From the NCBI GenBank assembly GCA_018700055.1, contig JABISL010000056.1, positions 1-44,150 of the forward strand: 44,150 nucleotides of DNA. Direction: 5' to 3'. Positions 8,925 through 18,879 of this stretch are shown in pieces. A model generated the notes under the pieces. That model was not told the origin of the DNA. It ran no database searches and worked only from the letters and a program-made list of their open reading frames with translations. Positions within the stretch are counted from its first letter, which is position 1; every line of letters begins with the position of its first letter. A program made the position numbers and the translations under genes. The DNA is from a bacterium. GTDB taxonomy: Bacteria; Margulisbacteria; Marinamargulisbacteria; UBA817; JABISL01.

Positions 8925-9283
8925 TCCTGAACCTCCTGAAAATCTATTGCTTCCCGTTGACCTTGTTTAAGACCAATGGCATACCCAGCTTGGGTACTAA
9001 TTTCTATATCTACTGACTCTGACATAGTCTCATCATAAGCCAGGGCAACCACTATACTCCATCGATTTTTTGGATTTATCAACCGAATCTTTTGGGGACG
9101 AGCCTCAGCCATCGTTCGCCCCAAGTAAAGCCCTTTTTCTAAAGAACCATGAAAGTCACCTACTCGAACAACGCCTTTACGTGGCAACTCTCGATAGGCT
9201 CGAAACATAGCTAAGGATGGGGTGCTACTAATGATTAGCAACACCCCCATCAGCAAATAATTACGAAGTGGTCGTGACACCAT
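8921..9283 (-). CDS. small secreted protein, possible degenerate RlpA-like barrel
   Basis: I do not recognise this gene with certainty. The 120-aa product has a typical signal peptide (basic [11 protein letters not shown], a hydrophobic core, then SSTPSLA and a likely cleavage before MFRAY). The mature part has [21 protein letters not shown] followed by [19 protein letters not shown], which loosely matches the order of strands in the RlpA double-psi beta-barrel (NLKNGKSVVVRVxD then IDLSxxAAxxLG). That match is a tentative inference. The gene overlaps the last 23 bases of acn and its stop overlaps the gltX start, so it is sandwiched in an operon. A later start at 9250 is possible, but it would shorten the signal peptide's n-region. 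Confidence 0.6.
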   Translation of the reverse strand: MVSRPLRNYLLMGVLLIISSTPSLAMFRAYRELPRKGVVRVGDFHGSLEKGLYLGRTMAEARPQKIRLINPKNRWSIVVALAYDETMSESVDIEISTQAGYAIGLKQGQREAIDFQEVQE

Positions 9284-11537
9284 TTGCTTGATTAATCGCG
9301 TTTAAGGCAGACCCTGCACGGTACCAATCAATTTGCTGTGCATTATAAGTATGATTCACCGGAATGATATCCTCGGAACCATCAGCATGGTTAGCAACCA
9401 CACTCAATGAACTTGTTGGTGAAAAAGAATCCAATCCAATCACACCCATGACATCATCTTCTTGAATTTTGTCATAATCGCTACCATTCACAAAAGTTAG
9501 CCCCAACAATCCTTGTTTTTTCAAATTAGTTTCGTGAATACGTGCGAACGACTTCACCAATACTACCTTAACGCCCATGTGACGGGGCTCCATAGCAGCA
9601 TGCTCTCTAGAAGATCCTTCGCCATAGTTCTCGTCACCTACAACCACTGTTCCGATCCCTTCGGATTTATAGATACGTTGTGTCGCAGGAACTTCGCCAT
9701 ATGAGTTCGTTACAGCATTTTTAACCTTATTACTCTCGCCATTAAATGCGTTAATCGCACCAATCAACATATTGTTAGAGATATTATCCAAGTGTCCACG
9801 GAACTTAAGCCATGGCCCCGCCATTGAAATATGATCTGTAGTACATTTCCCTTGCGCCTTAATTAACAAACGGAGTCCCGTTAGGTTTTGACCATCCCAT
9901 GGGTCAAATGCATCTAACAGTTGAAGACGCTCCGAATCATCAGAAACAACAATGGTCACATTCGATCCATCCGCTGCGGGAGCAACATAGCCTTCATCAC
10001 CAGGCGCAAACCCAGCAATAGGCAATTCTTCCCCTACAGGTTCATCCAAAAGAACCTCTTCTCCAGACTCATTCGTTAACGTGTCCTTCAGTGGGTTGAA
10101 CGACAACCGTCCCGCCAATGTCATTGCTGTAACCAACTCGGGAGAAGCCACAAACGCATGGGTCTTAGGATTTCCGTCATTACGCTTAGCAAAGTTACGG
10201 TTAAACGACGTCACAATGGAGTTGGGCTGATCCGGATCAGCATTATGTCTCGCCCATTGACCAATACAAGGACCACAAGCATTTGCAAGAACCACGCCAC
10301 CAATCGATTCAAACGCGGTCAGAACACCATCTCTATCCGCAGTCCCACGAACCATTTCGGATCCAGGTGTCACTGTAAATTCTGTCTGAACTTTAAGGTT
10401 TTTTTCAGAGGCTTGTTTGGCCACTGAAGCCGCACGTGTCAAATCTTCGTAGGAAGAATTAGTGCAAGAGCCAATCAGTCCAACCGACAATTCATCAGGC
10501 CATCCATTCTCTTTAATGGCTGTTGCAAACTTAGATACAGGCCATGCCAAATCAGGCGTAAACGGCCCATTCACGTAAGGCTCTAGCTCTGACAAATTAA
10601 CTTCAACCACTTGGTCATAATATTTTTTAGGATCAGCATAAACTTCCGAATCCGATCGAAGGTCACTGGCAACATCATCCGCCCATCCAGCAACATCCGA
10701 CCGATTAGTTGCTTCTAAATATGCTTTCATCTGCGAATCATATGCAAAAATGGAGGTAGTCGCGCCAATTTCAGCACCCATATTACAAATTGTTCCTTTT
10801 CCGGTTCCTGATATTGATTCAGCACCTTCTCCAAAATACTCAACGATACAGTCCGTCCCACCTTTAACTGTAAGAATCCCAGCCACTGCCAAAATCACAT
10901 CTTTGGGAGAGGCCCATCCAGACAATCGACCCGTCAATTTAATCCCAATTAATTTTGGCAACTTAAGTTCCCATGGCATGCCGGTCATTACATCAACCGC
11001 ATCTGCTCCACCAACACCAATCGCAACCATTCCCATCCCACCGGCATTTGGTGTATGAGAGTCGGTTCCTACCATCATTCCACCAGGAAACGCATAATTC
11101 TCAAAAACAACTTGATGAATAATCCCACCACCCGGTTTCCAGAATCCAATCCCATAACGTTGCGATACCGAGGACAAGAAGTCATACACTTCTTTATTCG
11201 TTTGGCCGGCAGACACTAAATCAGCATCCGCACCAGATTTCGCTTGAATCAAATGATCACAATGAACCGTAGAGGGCACGTCCACACGATCTTTTCCGGC
11301 CCGCATAAATTGTAACAACGCCATTTGAGCAGTCGCATCCTGCATCGCCACTCGATCAGGGCGAAAATCAACATATGAATCGCCACGTGTCATAGACGTA
11401 TCAATATCATCCGACAAATGAGCGAAAAGAATTTTTTCGGAATATGTAAGCGGTCGGCCAAGTGCTTTTCTTGCAGCAGCCACTTTGCCTGAATAATTCT
11501 GGTATAAAGTCTGAATTACATTACTGTCAAAAGTCAT
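9261..11537 (-). CDS. acn: aconitate hydratase, mitochondrial type
   Basis: Aconitase interconverts citrate and isocitrate in the TCA cycle with a 4Fe-4S cluster. The 758-aa protein resembles the mitochondrial ACO2 type rather than the roughly 890-aa AcnA or AcnB. Motifs seen are [43 protein letters not shown], the cluster cysteines in [10 protein letters not shown] and [11 protein letters not shown], and the swivelling domain [20 protein letters not shown]. The ATG at 11537 has AAGGAG upstream with good spacing. It heads a unit running into the small secreted protein, gltX, nnrD and the kinase-like gene. Confidence 0.96.
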   Translation of the reverse strand: MTFDSNVIQTLYQNYSGKVAAARKALGRPLTYSEKILFAHLSDDIDTSMTRGDSYVDFRPDRVAMQDATAQMALLQFMRAGKDRVDVPSTVHCDHLIQAKSGADADLVSAGQTNKEVYDFLSSVSQRYGIGFWKPGGGIIHQVVFENYAFPGGMMVGTDSHTPNAGGMGMVAIGVGGADAVDVMTGMPWELKLPKLIGIKLTGRLSGWASPKDVILAVAGILTVKGGTDCIVEYFGEGAESISGTGKGTICNMGAEIGATTSIFAYDSQMKAYLEATNRSDVAGWADDVASDLRSDSEVYADPKKYYDQVVEVNLSELEPYVNGPFTPDLAWPVSKFATAIKENGWPDELSVGLIGSCTNSSYEDLTRAASVAKQASEKNLKVQTEFTVTPGSEMVRGTADRDGVLTAFESIGGVVLANACGPCIGQWARHNADPDQPNSIVTSFNRNFAKRNDGNPKTHAFVASPELVTAMTLAGRLSFNPLKDTLTNESGEEVLLDEPVGEELPIAGFAPGDEGYVAPAADGSNVTIVVSDDSERLQLLDAFDPWDGQNLTGLRLLIKAQGKCTTDHISMAGPWLKFRGHLDNISNNMLIGAINAFNGESNKVKNAVTNSYGEVPATQRIYKSEGIGTVVVGDENYGEGSSREHAAMEPRHMGVKVVLVKSFARIHETNLKKQGLLGLTFVNGSDYDKIQEDDVMGVIGLDSFSPTSSLSVVANHADGSEDIIPVNHTYNAQQIDWYRAGSALNAINQANGVTTTS

Positions 11538-11584
11538 AGAGATCTCCTTAAAAAATCCATTTAGTTAACCTATTTAATGGGGCT

Positions 11585-11593
11585 ATTATAACA
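11585..11593 (-). promoter_or_regulatory. extended -10 promoter of acn
   Basis: The minus strand reads TGTTATAAT, a perfect TATAAT (11585-11590) with an upstream TG one base away. No convincing -35 is seen at 17 bases. The leader to the acn start is about 40 bases and contains AAGGAG. Confidence 0.5.
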
Positions 11594-11599
11594 AAAATA

Positions 11600-12457
11600 C
11601 TAATAAACTAGAGGCCGACCGGCGAATTGAGACTTAATCCCCGCTACCGACCGTCCATAAAAACGCAAAATAGTAGGGGCAATATCCCGCAAAAATCCAG
11701 AATAGCGAATCAGCTGTGAACTCACAATCCAACTCCGACCCGCCGGCTCCAAACCACTATTATTCTCTTGAATCACATAACTAGCAGTAATCACCCAATC
11801 CGTTTGATCTTTAAGTCCTAACGTCTCCAAATGGGTCAGCACCCTTCCTATAGCTCGATCCACCCGTTGAGCTGCCATGCTATATTCCTCACCGCCTTCA
11901 CGATAAACAAACCCCTTTTCGGCCACACTTGTATAATTAGCCCAAAGCACAAAAGGAGAGGATAGACCCGTAATCATATGGCGTAGTTCTGAAGTCACTT
12001 CTTGAGGCGTTCTGGCAACATACGCAGACGCAGTTGTAACCACCTCAGCCAATTGATCCCGCACAAGAAGAGAGGATTTAGACCAGTCATGATGAGTAAT
12101 GGGAGAAAGAACAATCCCTGTAGATACTGGGGTCTTGAGTTGTCTCAAAATAGTAACAAAATCCCTGGGGCTGCGCTGAGCTGAAATCAAAACATCCAGT
12201 CCCGAACCTAACCCCACCACATTCGCTGAAACCGTCAGGTTTCGAACATTTCCTCGTGAAACGATCTGAGCTATTGATGGTAGTTTATGCTTCTTAAGCA
12301 ACGCATGTAAGGTCCTTCGGCTTAACCCGTCAACAGAAACAACAATGGTATTCCGACTTAAAATCAAATCATTTGTCTCAGGAACTGCGCCCCAAAGACC
12401 CGATCCATACAAGCAAACAACAAGCCCAATCCAAGCGTAGACAGCCCCTCGACTCAT
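11600..12457 (-). CDS. degenerate alkaline-phosphatase-superfamily secreted protein
   Basis: The 285-aa protein starts with a signal peptide (MSRGAVYAWIGLVVCLYGSG, cleavage near GLWGA). The mature part has VVSVDGLSRRTLHALLKK and LPSIAQIVSRG, the metal-binding Asp strand and following helix typical of nucleotide pyrophosphatase/phosphodiesterase-type members of the alkaline phosphatase superfamily. It also has a helix DRAIGRVLTHLETLGL before VITAS, and DIAPTILRFYG, as in that superfamily. The DHG metal motif expected after VITAS is missing (it reads ASYVIQENNSG), and no clear nucleophile Thr/Ser motif is seen, so it may be a non-catalytic relative. It overlaps the menD stop by four bases (ATGA) and is the last gene of the men unit. 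No specific function can be assigned. Confidence 0.6.
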   Translation of the reverse strand: MSRGAVYAWIGLVVCLYGSGLWGAVPETNDLILSRNTIVVSVDGLSRRTLHALLKKHKLPSIAQIVSRGNVRNLTVSANVVGLGSGLDVLISAQRSPRDFVTILRQLKTPVSTGIVLSPITHHDWSKSSLLVRDQLAEVVTTASAYVARTPQEVTSELRHMITGLSSPFVLWANYTSVAEKGFVYREGGEEYSMAAQRVDRAIGRVLTHLETLGLKDQTDWVITASYVIQENNSGLEPAGRSWIVSSQLIRYSGFLRDIAPTILRFYGRSVAGIKSQFAGRPLVY

Positions 12458-14214
12458 GAAACGCTGGACCGATCTACAGACTTATTCCACTGTTCCGATC
12501 GCATGGCTTGAATTTCTTTCGCAACTTGATCATATGGCACTTGAACTTCGAGTATTACTGGACCAGGCTGCGAATGATAAAACGCAAAAAGAGATGCAAA
12601 GTCTTTTAGACTTCTAGGTACTTCATACCCTACTCCAAATTGTTTGGCCGCATGCTTAAAGTCCAATCCATGAGGCGTCTGAAAGTAAGGCACAAACGCC
12701 TCTTTTTCATCTTTAACAGGCAGCATCTGAAATATACCGCCACCATTGTTATTTAACGCAACAATAATAAATGGGTGGGTACAGTCTCTTAACAACGCCA
12801 ATGAGTTGAGATCATGCAACAACGCCAAATCCCCAATCAACAACACCGTAGGACCTTGAGTCACTTGGGCTACTCCGGCTGCCGTAGCTAACACCCCATC
12901 AATACCACTTGCTCCACGATTGGCATGCACTCTTAGCGTTTGATCCCCTGCCAAAGCCAACATATCCATCAACCGAATCGACATACTATTCGATAAAAAC
13001 AAGGCTCCGCCATCCATCAATAATTTAGAAAGATGAACCACAACACCTGGCTCACTTAGAGGGGCTTCCACTGAATATCGAGAATCAATTTTATGAGCAT
13101 AGTCCATCACCAAATCACGTCCAATTAACGCCTCACCATTAATCGTAGCAGGCGGCAAAAGATCGATAATTACATCACAAACCCCAACAATCGGTGCAAG
13201 TAGTCGCTGAGTCAATCGGTGATCTGGATCTTGTTTATTGGAATATGGTGATAAGTGAATGCGACGATTTGAGGAAGATGAATCCAAATACTGCTGCAAT
13301 GTTTTGGAGGTAATACGTCCCCCTACATGAAAAATAGTATCCCAAGAGTCATTTCGAGAAAAAGGGGTTTTGAGGTCATAGTGATGACGATAATGAGGCC
13401 CCTTTTTAAATCGCAGACCCGAAAGAATATCTGCACAAATGGGCCATCCCAATCGTTGGCCAAGCTGATGAACCGCTTCGATCTCCTCGGGAGAATCCAA
13501 TGCACCAACAACCAAAAGTCCTTTTTTCACATTAAGACCCTCGATCACCATTGTCTTAATAGACTCCACTGATGGGTCATTTAGAGTCGCACACTGTGTC
13601 CAGGGAAAACTACCTTCCAACCATGATCCCAATTCACTTAATAATAGTCTGGGATCAAAACTCGATTGCTTAGGAGGCGATAATGGTCCTCGAAATGGAC
13701 AATTTATATGACTCGGTTTATGGCCCCGCTTCATTTGAAAAACGGCATCATCTACGGTACTAAGCAATGCCGTCAACGACACTTGTTCATCAGGGACTGG
13801 CAATGACTTACATTCTGCATATGCCCCAAAAATATCGGGCTGAACAATAGTCTGATTAGCACCACAATTTTGTAACTCCCAAGGACGGTCTGCAGTCAAA
13901 AGCAACAGCGGCACGTGATCCTGATTGGCTTCAATTACAGCAGGTAACAAATTAGCAACTGCGGTTCCAGATGTAGTTAATACCGCCACAGGCTCTCGCC
14001 CCAATCCCTTAGACACTCCCAAAGCAAAAAAACCCAAACCCCGCTCATCAAAATGGACATGCGCAGTAATCAAAGGATGTGCATCCACAGCTAACGTTAA
14101 TGGCGTAGATCGACTTCCTGGAGCCAAGCAAACATGCCTAACACCTAATCGTGCCAATTCTTCAATAATTATTTGGGCCCAAAGGGCATTCAAACTAGTT
14201 GGTAATTGTTCCAT
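12454..14214 (-). CDS. menD: 2-succinyl-5-enolpyruvyl-6-hydroxy-3-cyclohexene-1-carboxylate synthase
   Basis: MenD is the thiamine-diphosphate enzyme that joins 2-oxoglutarate and isochorismate in menaquinone synthesis. The open frame reaches 14328, but the family N terminus is MEQLPTSLNALWAQIIIEEL, so I start at 14214 (586 aa). Motifs are CLAPGSRSTPLTLAVDAH, HFDERGLGFFALG, TSGTAVANLLPAVIEA, LLLLTADRPWEL, and the ThDP-binding region LLIGDLALLHDLNSL followed by NNNGGGIF. It begins 13 bases after menF stops; no strong ribosome-binding site is visible, so coupling is likely. It works with MenF and MenG in the same unit; menB, C, E, H and A are not in this window. Confidence 0.95.
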   Translation of the reverse strand: MEQLPTSLNALWAQIIIEELARLGVRHVCLAPGSRSTPLTLAVDAHPLITAHVHFDERGLGFFALGVSKGLGREPVAVLTTSGTAVANLLPAVIEANQDHVPLLLLTADRPWELQNCGANQTIVQPDIFGAYAECKSLPVPDEQVSLTALLSTVDDAVFQMKRGHKPSHINCPFRGPLSPPKQSSFDPRLLLSELGSWLEGSFPWTQCATLNDPSVESIKTMVIEGLNVKKGLLVVGALDSPEEIEAVHQLGQRLGWPICADILSGLRFKKGPHYRHHYDLKTPFSRNDSWDTIFHVGGRITSKTLQQYLDSSSSNRRIHLSPYSNKQDPDHRLTQRLLAPIVGVCDVIIDLLPPATINGEALIGRDLVMDYAHKIDSRYSVEAPLSEPGVVVHLSKLLMDGGALFLSNSMSIRLMDMLALAGDQTLRVHANRGASGIDGVLATAAGVAQVTQGPTVLLIGDLALLHDLNSLALLRDCTHPFIIVALNNNGGGIFQMLPVKDEKEAFVPYFQTPHGLDFKHAAKQFGVGYEVPRSLKDFASLFAFYHSQPGPVILEVQVPYDQVAKEIQAMRSEQWNKSVDRSSVS

Positions 14215-14227
14215 AATAACCGGATCA

Positions 14228-15601
14228 CTATACCACAGGCTCACCGAACAGAGACAAAAATAGGCCAATTTTAGCTTCACATTCATCCCATTCTTCACCT
14301 GGATCTGACTCGGATACAATCCCCGCACCAGAATACAACGCCACTTGGTCCCCAGACACCAAGCCAGATCGAATAGCGACTACACACTCCATTTCATTTT
14401 CACCCAACCAACCTACAGGGCCCGCATACCAGCCACGATCATGGGATTCTATTTCGCTTAACAATACCAAGGAGTCCGATTTAGGATATCCCGCAACAGC
14501 CGGGGTTGGGTGCAATTCAGAAAGAATATCCCCATCTAAAACCGTAGAACCCAGTACCCCAGAAAACCGATCCACTAGATGGAATACATGGGGCAACTTA
14601 ACTAATTCTGGAGCCACCTGAGACGTCAGATCGGTCGTGAGAGGCATTAATGAGTTTCGGATAGAGCGAGACACCAATTCATGCTCAGCCCCTTCTTTTT
14701 TGGCGGATAATAACGCTACACCTCGCCGATAATCTTCATCAAGATCAGCACTACGTTTCGCTGTTCCAGCCAAAGCTTCCGTCCAAATATCCCGGCCTTC
14801 TCTACAAACCAATCGCTCAGGCGTCCCCCCTATAAAGGAAGCCCCTCCAAATTGAAAACAAAAGTGATAGGCCGCTTGATCCAAATCGCGGATGACAGAT
14901 AGTAACCCAGGCGCATCCACCGCCCGATCAAAAGTAAATTGACTACAACGAGACAAGACGACTTTTTGCAACCCCCCTGCCTTAATTTGGGACAAAGCAT
15001 ATTCAACACCAGACACCCAGTCAGACCGATCCGGCAAATCCTTCCGCTGTACAATATGCCCCGAAAAAACGGCCGGAGATACATCCTCAAAGTTAACCGA
15101 ATCTAAAAAAACCGAGATTTGTTGAAGCCCCGATTCGGTACGATCCGTTTCAGAAGTAGCCAAATGAATCGCCCAGCCCCCATCTTTCTGAATAATCATT
15201 AATCTAGGCAAAACAAATCGCCCATTTCCAAATCCATCTGCCCATTTAGATGATGGCGAAGACTCATCAGAAAACCCCAGCCCGCCAACAAGTAACATCG
15301 GGGAGAGTCCCTTCCTTACAGGTGCTAATCGAGCTAAATAATCGGATACACTTTCGGCTTGATTTCGTGAAAAATCCGCACAGATTCCTAATGCAGAAAA
15401 TGATAATGTGCCATCACGATTATCCCAATAAAAACGTTGTTTTGTTGACTGGGATTGAAGCCATCCTAATAAAGAAACCGGCCCCATCTCAATAGATATA
15501 ATTTGAATTCCTTGTCCCAGATCATCTTGAGACGCTACGAGCTGCTGAAGCCTTTCTCGCAATAAGGTTATTACCGATTTACTATCGATAACACGATTCA
15601 T
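14228..15601 (-). CDS. menF: isochorismate synthase
   Basis: This chorismate-binding enzyme converts chorismate to isochorismate, the first step of menaquinone synthesis. The 457-aa protein has the chorismate-binding domain in its C-terminal half, with LQKVVLSRCSQF, FIGGTPERLVCREG, EALAGTAKRS, ELHPTPAVAGYP and the terminal VALYSGAGIVSESDP followed by EEWDECEAKIG. ELHPTPAV and AGTAKR favour isochorismate synthase over anthranilate synthase. It lies 4 bases after menG and 13 before menD, which makes the assignment MenF rather than an enterobactin or salicylate enzyme. Confidence 0.94.
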   Translation of the reverse strand: MNRVIDSKSVITLLRERLQQLVASQDDLGQGIQIISIEMGPVSLLGWLQSQSTKQRFYWDNRDGTLSFSALGICADFSRNQAESVSDYLARLAPVRKGLSPMLLVGGLGFSDESSPSSKWADGFGNGRFVLPRLMIIQKDGGWAIHLATSETDRTESGLQQISVFLDSVNFEDVSPAVFSGHIVQRKDLPDRSDWVSGVEYALSQIKAGGLQKVVLSRCSQFTFDRAVDAPGLLSVIRDLDQAAYHFCFQFGGASFIGGTPERLVCREGRDIWTEALAGTAKRSADLDEDYRRGVALLSAKKEGAEHELVSRSIRNSLMPLTTDLTSQVAPELVKLPHVFHLVDRFSGVLGSTVLDGDILSELHPTPAVAGYPKSDSLVLLSEIESHDRGWYAGPVGWLGENEMECVVAIRSGLVSGDQVALYSGAGIVSESDPGEEWDECEAKIGLFLSLFGEPVV

Positions 15602-15605
15602 GGAT

Positions 15606-16316
15606 CTACTTCTTTCCTACATATGTAGTAGCTACACCCATAAACTGAGGATAGCTAGTCACTGTAGAAAACCCAGCCTCGCGTAACAGTTGTGAGAAAG
15701 CCTCACCATAGGGAAACCCTTCAATAGACACATTTAAATACCTATACGCGGCACTATTCCCACTGATAATCCCACCTAAGAAAGGCATAATCACTCGCAA
15801 GTACAACAAATCGAACCAGCGAATGATTCGATTATTTGGTAGTGACGATTCTAAAATAATAACGTGGCCGCCAGGTTTTAATACCCGTGCCATTTCAGAC
15901 AATGCAGTTGGAACAGATTCTACATTCCGAATACCAAAAGAAATACTAACTGCATCAAACTGACCATCCGGAAATGGCAATGCTGTTGCATCCCCTTCTA
16001 ATAATTCAATCGCTTGATCCAATTGAAGTGTTTTGAGTTTTTGACGCCCCTGATCCAACATTTTCTCAGCCATATCAACGCCAACTACACGAGAAACATC
16101 CGCCGTCCTTTGCATCAAAATTGCAACATCACCTGTGCCTGTAGCAACATCTAACACAGTCATATCTTGATTCTTAGGTAGATAGCTCGTCATACGACGA
16201 CGCCAACTCTGGTCCATTCCAAACGACATTAAGCGATTTACAAGATCATAACGAGGGGCAATTTCATTAAACATGCGCCACGTAGCTACTTTTGAAGGTT
16301 TTTTTAATTTTGACAT
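15606..16316 (-). CDS. menG: demethylmenaquinone methyltransferase
   Basis: MenG/UbiE is the SAM-dependent C-methyltransferase that completes menaquinone. The 236-aa protein has the family pattern MFNEIAPRYDLVNRLMSFGMD, the SAM loop LDVATGTGDVAI, ISFGIRNV and ARVLKPGGHVIILE. The frame opens with GTG at 16319 directly followed by ATG at 16316. I favour the ATG, because a strong promoter (TTGAGT, 17 bases, TAGAAT) puts the predicted transcription start on it, making the mRNA leaderless. An AGGA sequence upstream would suit the GTG if a longer transcript exists. It is the first gene of the menG-F-D unit. Confidence 0.95.
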   Translation of the reverse strand: MSKLKKPSKVATWRMFNEIAPRYDLVNRLMSFGMDQSWRRRMTSYLPKNQDMTVLDVATGTGDVAILMQRTADVSRVVGVDMAEKMLDQGRQKLKTLQLDQAIELLEGDATALPFPDGQFDAVSISFGIRNVESVPTALSEMARVLKPGGHVIILESSLPNNRIIRWFDLLYLRVIMPFLGGIISGNSAAYRYLNVSIEGFPYGEAFSQLLREAGFSTVTSYPQFMGVATTYVGKK

Positions 16317-16322
16317 CACCGC

Positions 16323-16351
16323 ATTCTATCCTAGACCTCATCTTCACTCAA
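16323..16351 (-). promoter_or_regulatory. promoter of menG, predicted leaderless
   Basis: Minus-strand TTGAGT (16346-16351), 17-base spacer, TAGAAT (16323-16328). The ATG of menG begins 7 bases after the -10 box, where the transcript should start. Confidence 0.6.
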
Positions 16352-16370
16352 GATAGACTTAACTAGCTCA

Positions 16371-16384
16371 TACTATATATAGTA
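16371..16384. repeat. 14-bp palindrome between menG and metE
   Basis: TACTATATATAGTA is a perfect palindrome in the 247-base divergent spacer between menG and metE. It could be an operator or may simply reflect AT-rich sequence. No regulator is identified. Confidence 0.35.
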
Positions 16385-16418
16385 GGTAGTACTGCGATCT
16401 CTACTAAAAAAAAAGAAA

Positions 16419-16488
16419 ATTCACTTCGGGGATCCGCAAGACACGCCTACTGAAGCCGTGACAAAAGTGGGTCTAAATCTTATACAAA
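16419..16488 (+). repeat. dispersed intergenic element, copy A (upstream of metE)
   Basis: The element begins ATTCACTTCG (16419-16428) and ends AATCTTATACAAA (16476-16488). CACTT and AAGTG inside it can pair. The same beginning and end recur at 34556-34620, and the same end recurs at 27877-27890. The end lies 75 bases upstream of the metE ATG. Function unknown. Confidence 0.5.
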
Positions 16489-16563
16489 TAATCCCCTATC
16501 TTCAGTTCGTGGCTCTCTTATGTTAGACTTCCAAATCAACATTAAATTAAGAGGAGTCACCTC

Positions 16564-18879
16564 ATGGCAAAAATAACAGCACACGGATACCCAAAAATGG
16601 GTCCAGACAGAGAAACTAAAAAGGCAATCGAAGCCTATTGGAAAGGGACATTAAGCAAACCCGATCTATTAAAAGAAATCGATCGCATTCAAATTGAACG
16701 CCTTACTACTTTAAAAAATGCAAACCTGGATTCTGTTCCAAGTAACGATTTTTCAATGTACGACATCGTTCTAGACACTTGTGCAACTCTTGGCGTAGTA
16801 CCAGACCGATACAACTGGACTGGATCCACAGTAGACATAGATACATATTTCGCAATGGCACGTGGACGTCAGGACGCTGTAGCTTGTGAAATGACTAAAT
16901 TCTTTGATACGAACTATCATTATATTGTCCCTGAATTAGGACAGCCTATTCGTTTAGTAGAAAACAGACCGCTAAAAGCATATCAGTTTGCAAAAGAACA
17001 ACTTGGACTCCATACAAAGCCGGTTCTAGTTGGTCCATTTACTTTTGTTTACCTTGCAAAAATTATAGACGGTGACACATCAGTAAAAGCCACAGAGAGC
17101 CCAACATTTTCAAAATGGGTAAATGAGTGTGCTGTAGCTTACAACCAACTCCTTAAAGAGCTCCAAGAAAACGGTGTAACTGAAGTTCAGATCGACGAGC
17201 CTGCACTTGTCATGGATATCTCAACCGAAGAAGTCGACACACTAATCGCGGCATACCAAACAATGACTGAAGGCGTTGATCTTTCAATCACGGTCCAAAC
17301 CTATTATGAAAGTCTTTCTCACTTCAAACGAATTACAACTGAGCTTCCGGTTAACGCAATTGGATTGGACTTTGTTGTAAATGCTGACAACATGACGCAA
17401 ATACAGGCCCATGGCTTCCCATCTAACAAACAGCTTCAAGCAGGGTTGATTGATGGAAGAAGTATTTGGAAAACGAATATCCAAAAAACGAAAGCGTTAT
17501 ATGAAGAGCTAAGCACGATCGTAGATAAAGATCGAATTGTAGTCAGCAACGCGGCGCCATTGTTTCACTTACCAGTGAGCACTGAGCCTGAAAAAGGACA
17601 CATCCAAGACGACGTGCTTGCATTATTAGCGTTTGCAAATGAACGTCTCCAAGAATTAGGGACATTCAAAGCCGTTCTTGAAAACAAAGAAGCGGCGGCA
17701 GATCAAACTGCAATCAGTCACTCACCTTTCGCAAACACAGCTGTTCAAGAAAAATTGGCTGCAATCAACGAAGCCAAAATTGTTCGAACTACTCCATTCA
17801 AAGAACGCTACCTTAAACAAATGGAAGCGCTCGATCTTCCACTTTTCCCAACGACAACTATTGGATCATTCCCACAAACAGCTGAGCTTCGCAAAAAAAG
17901 AGCCGGTTGGAAGAATGGATCTATTTCAAATGAAGATTACGAAACATATATCAATACTTACATTAGAGACATCGTTAAGCTCCAAGAGGACCTAGATCTT
18001 GATGTATTGGTACATGGCGAACCAGAAAGAACCGACATGGTTGAGTTCTTTGGTCAGCAAATGGAAGGCTTTGCCTTCTCTAAAAAAGCATGGGTTCAGT
18101 CATACGGATCACGTTGTGTACGTCCACCGATTATTTTTGGTGATGTATCCCGTCCTAATCCAATGACTGTAAAAGAAACTGTTTATGCACAAGAACAAAC
18201 AGATCGTCCAATGAAAGGAATGCTAACTGGAGCAGTTACAATCCTGAACTGGTCATTCTACAGAAAAGACATCACTAAAAAAGACATCGCTTATCAAATC
18301 GGATTGGCCTTAGAAAACGAAGTCTTGGACTTAGAAAAGGCAGGTATTACCATCATTCAAATTGATGAGCCCGCTTTCCGTGAAGGTCTTCCATTAAAAG
18401 CAGCCAAGCAAAAAGAGTACTTAGAATGGGCAGTAAATGCATTCCGCCTTTCGTACATCAACGTCCAAGACACCACTCAAATCCACACGCACATGTGCTA
18501 CTCAGAATTCAATGAAATTATGCCATCAATCCATGCAATGGATGCCGACGTAATATCAATCGAAGCATCACGAAGCAAAGGCGATATCCTTGAATCATTT
18601 GAGGCTTTCGATTATGACCTTGGAATTGGATTGGGCGTCTATGACATCCACTCCCCACGAATTCCAAGCGAGCAAGAAATGCTAGACATCGCACAACGCT
18701 CAGTCAAAGTACTTGGAAAAGAGTTAGTTTGGATCAACCCTGATTGCGGACTTAAGACCAGAGGCTTTGAGGAAACAAAACCGGCCTTAGAAAGCATGGT
18801 CAAAATTGCTAAATCAATGCGAACACAATATCCCGAAGAAACAGTAACAAAGGCCTTAGTTGAATCTGCCACATCCTAG
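16564..18879 (+). CDS. metE: cobalamin-independent methionine synthase
   Basis: MetE transfers the methyl group of 5-methyltetrahydropteroyl-triglutamate to homocysteine. The 771-aa length is normal. The C-terminal catalytic barrel has the zinc ligands in IHTHMCYSEF (His and Cys), SIEASRS (Glu) and WINPDCGLKTRG (Cys), and folate-binding stretches TTTIGSFPQTAELRK and HGEPERTDMVEFFGQ. The N-terminal barrel homologue carries MYDIVLDTCATLGVVPDRY. The ATG at 16564 follows AGAGGAG closely. It is divergent from menG and stands 37 bases before rpsF, but rpsF has its own promoter in the metE tail. No SAM, cobalamin or T-box riboswitch could be recognised in the upstream spacer. Confidence 0.97.
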   Translation: MAKITAHGYPKMGPDRETKKAIEAYWKGTLSKPDLLKEIDRIQIERLTTLKNANLDSVPSNDFSMYDIVLDTCATLGVVPDRYNWTGSTVDIDTYFAMARGRQDAVACEMTKFFDTNYHYIVPELGQPIRLVENRPLKAYQFAKEQLGLHTKPVLVGPFTFVYLAKIIDGDTSVKATESPTFSKWVNECAVAYNQLLKELQENGVTEVQIDEPALVMDISTEEVDTLIAAYQTMTEGVDLSITVQTYYESLSHFKRITTELPVNAIGLDFVVNADNMTQIQAHGFPSNKQLQAGLIDGRSIWKTNIQKTKALYEELSTIVDKDRIVVSNAAPLFHLPVSTEPEKGHIQDDVLALLAFANERLQELGTFKAVLENKEAAADQTAISHSPFANTAVQEKLAAINEAKIVRTTPFKERYLKQMEALDLPLFPTTTIGSFPQTAELRKKRAGWKNGSISNEDYETYINTYIRDIVKLQEDLDLDVLVHGEPERTDMVEFFGQQMEGFAFSKKAWVQSYGSRCVRPPIIFGDVSRPNPMTVKETVYAQEQTDRPMKGMLTGAVTILNWSFYRKDITKKDIAYQIGLALENEVLDLEKAGITIIQIDEPAFREGLPLKAAKQKEYLEWAVNAFRLSYINVQDTTQIHTHMCYSEFNEIMPSIHAMDADVISIEASRSKGDILESFEAFDYDLGIGLGVYDIHSPRIPSEQEMLDIAQRSVKVLGKELVWINPDCGLKTRGFEETKPALESMVKIAKSMRTQYPEETVTKALVESATS

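Noticed and set aside
16385-16563. A methionine-related riboswitch (SAM, cobalamin or T-box) before metE
   Set aside because: None of the conserved cores (SAM-I CTTATCAAGAG type, B12 box, or the T-box AGGGTGG-ACCGCG) is present. Only the dispersed element and hairpins are seen.
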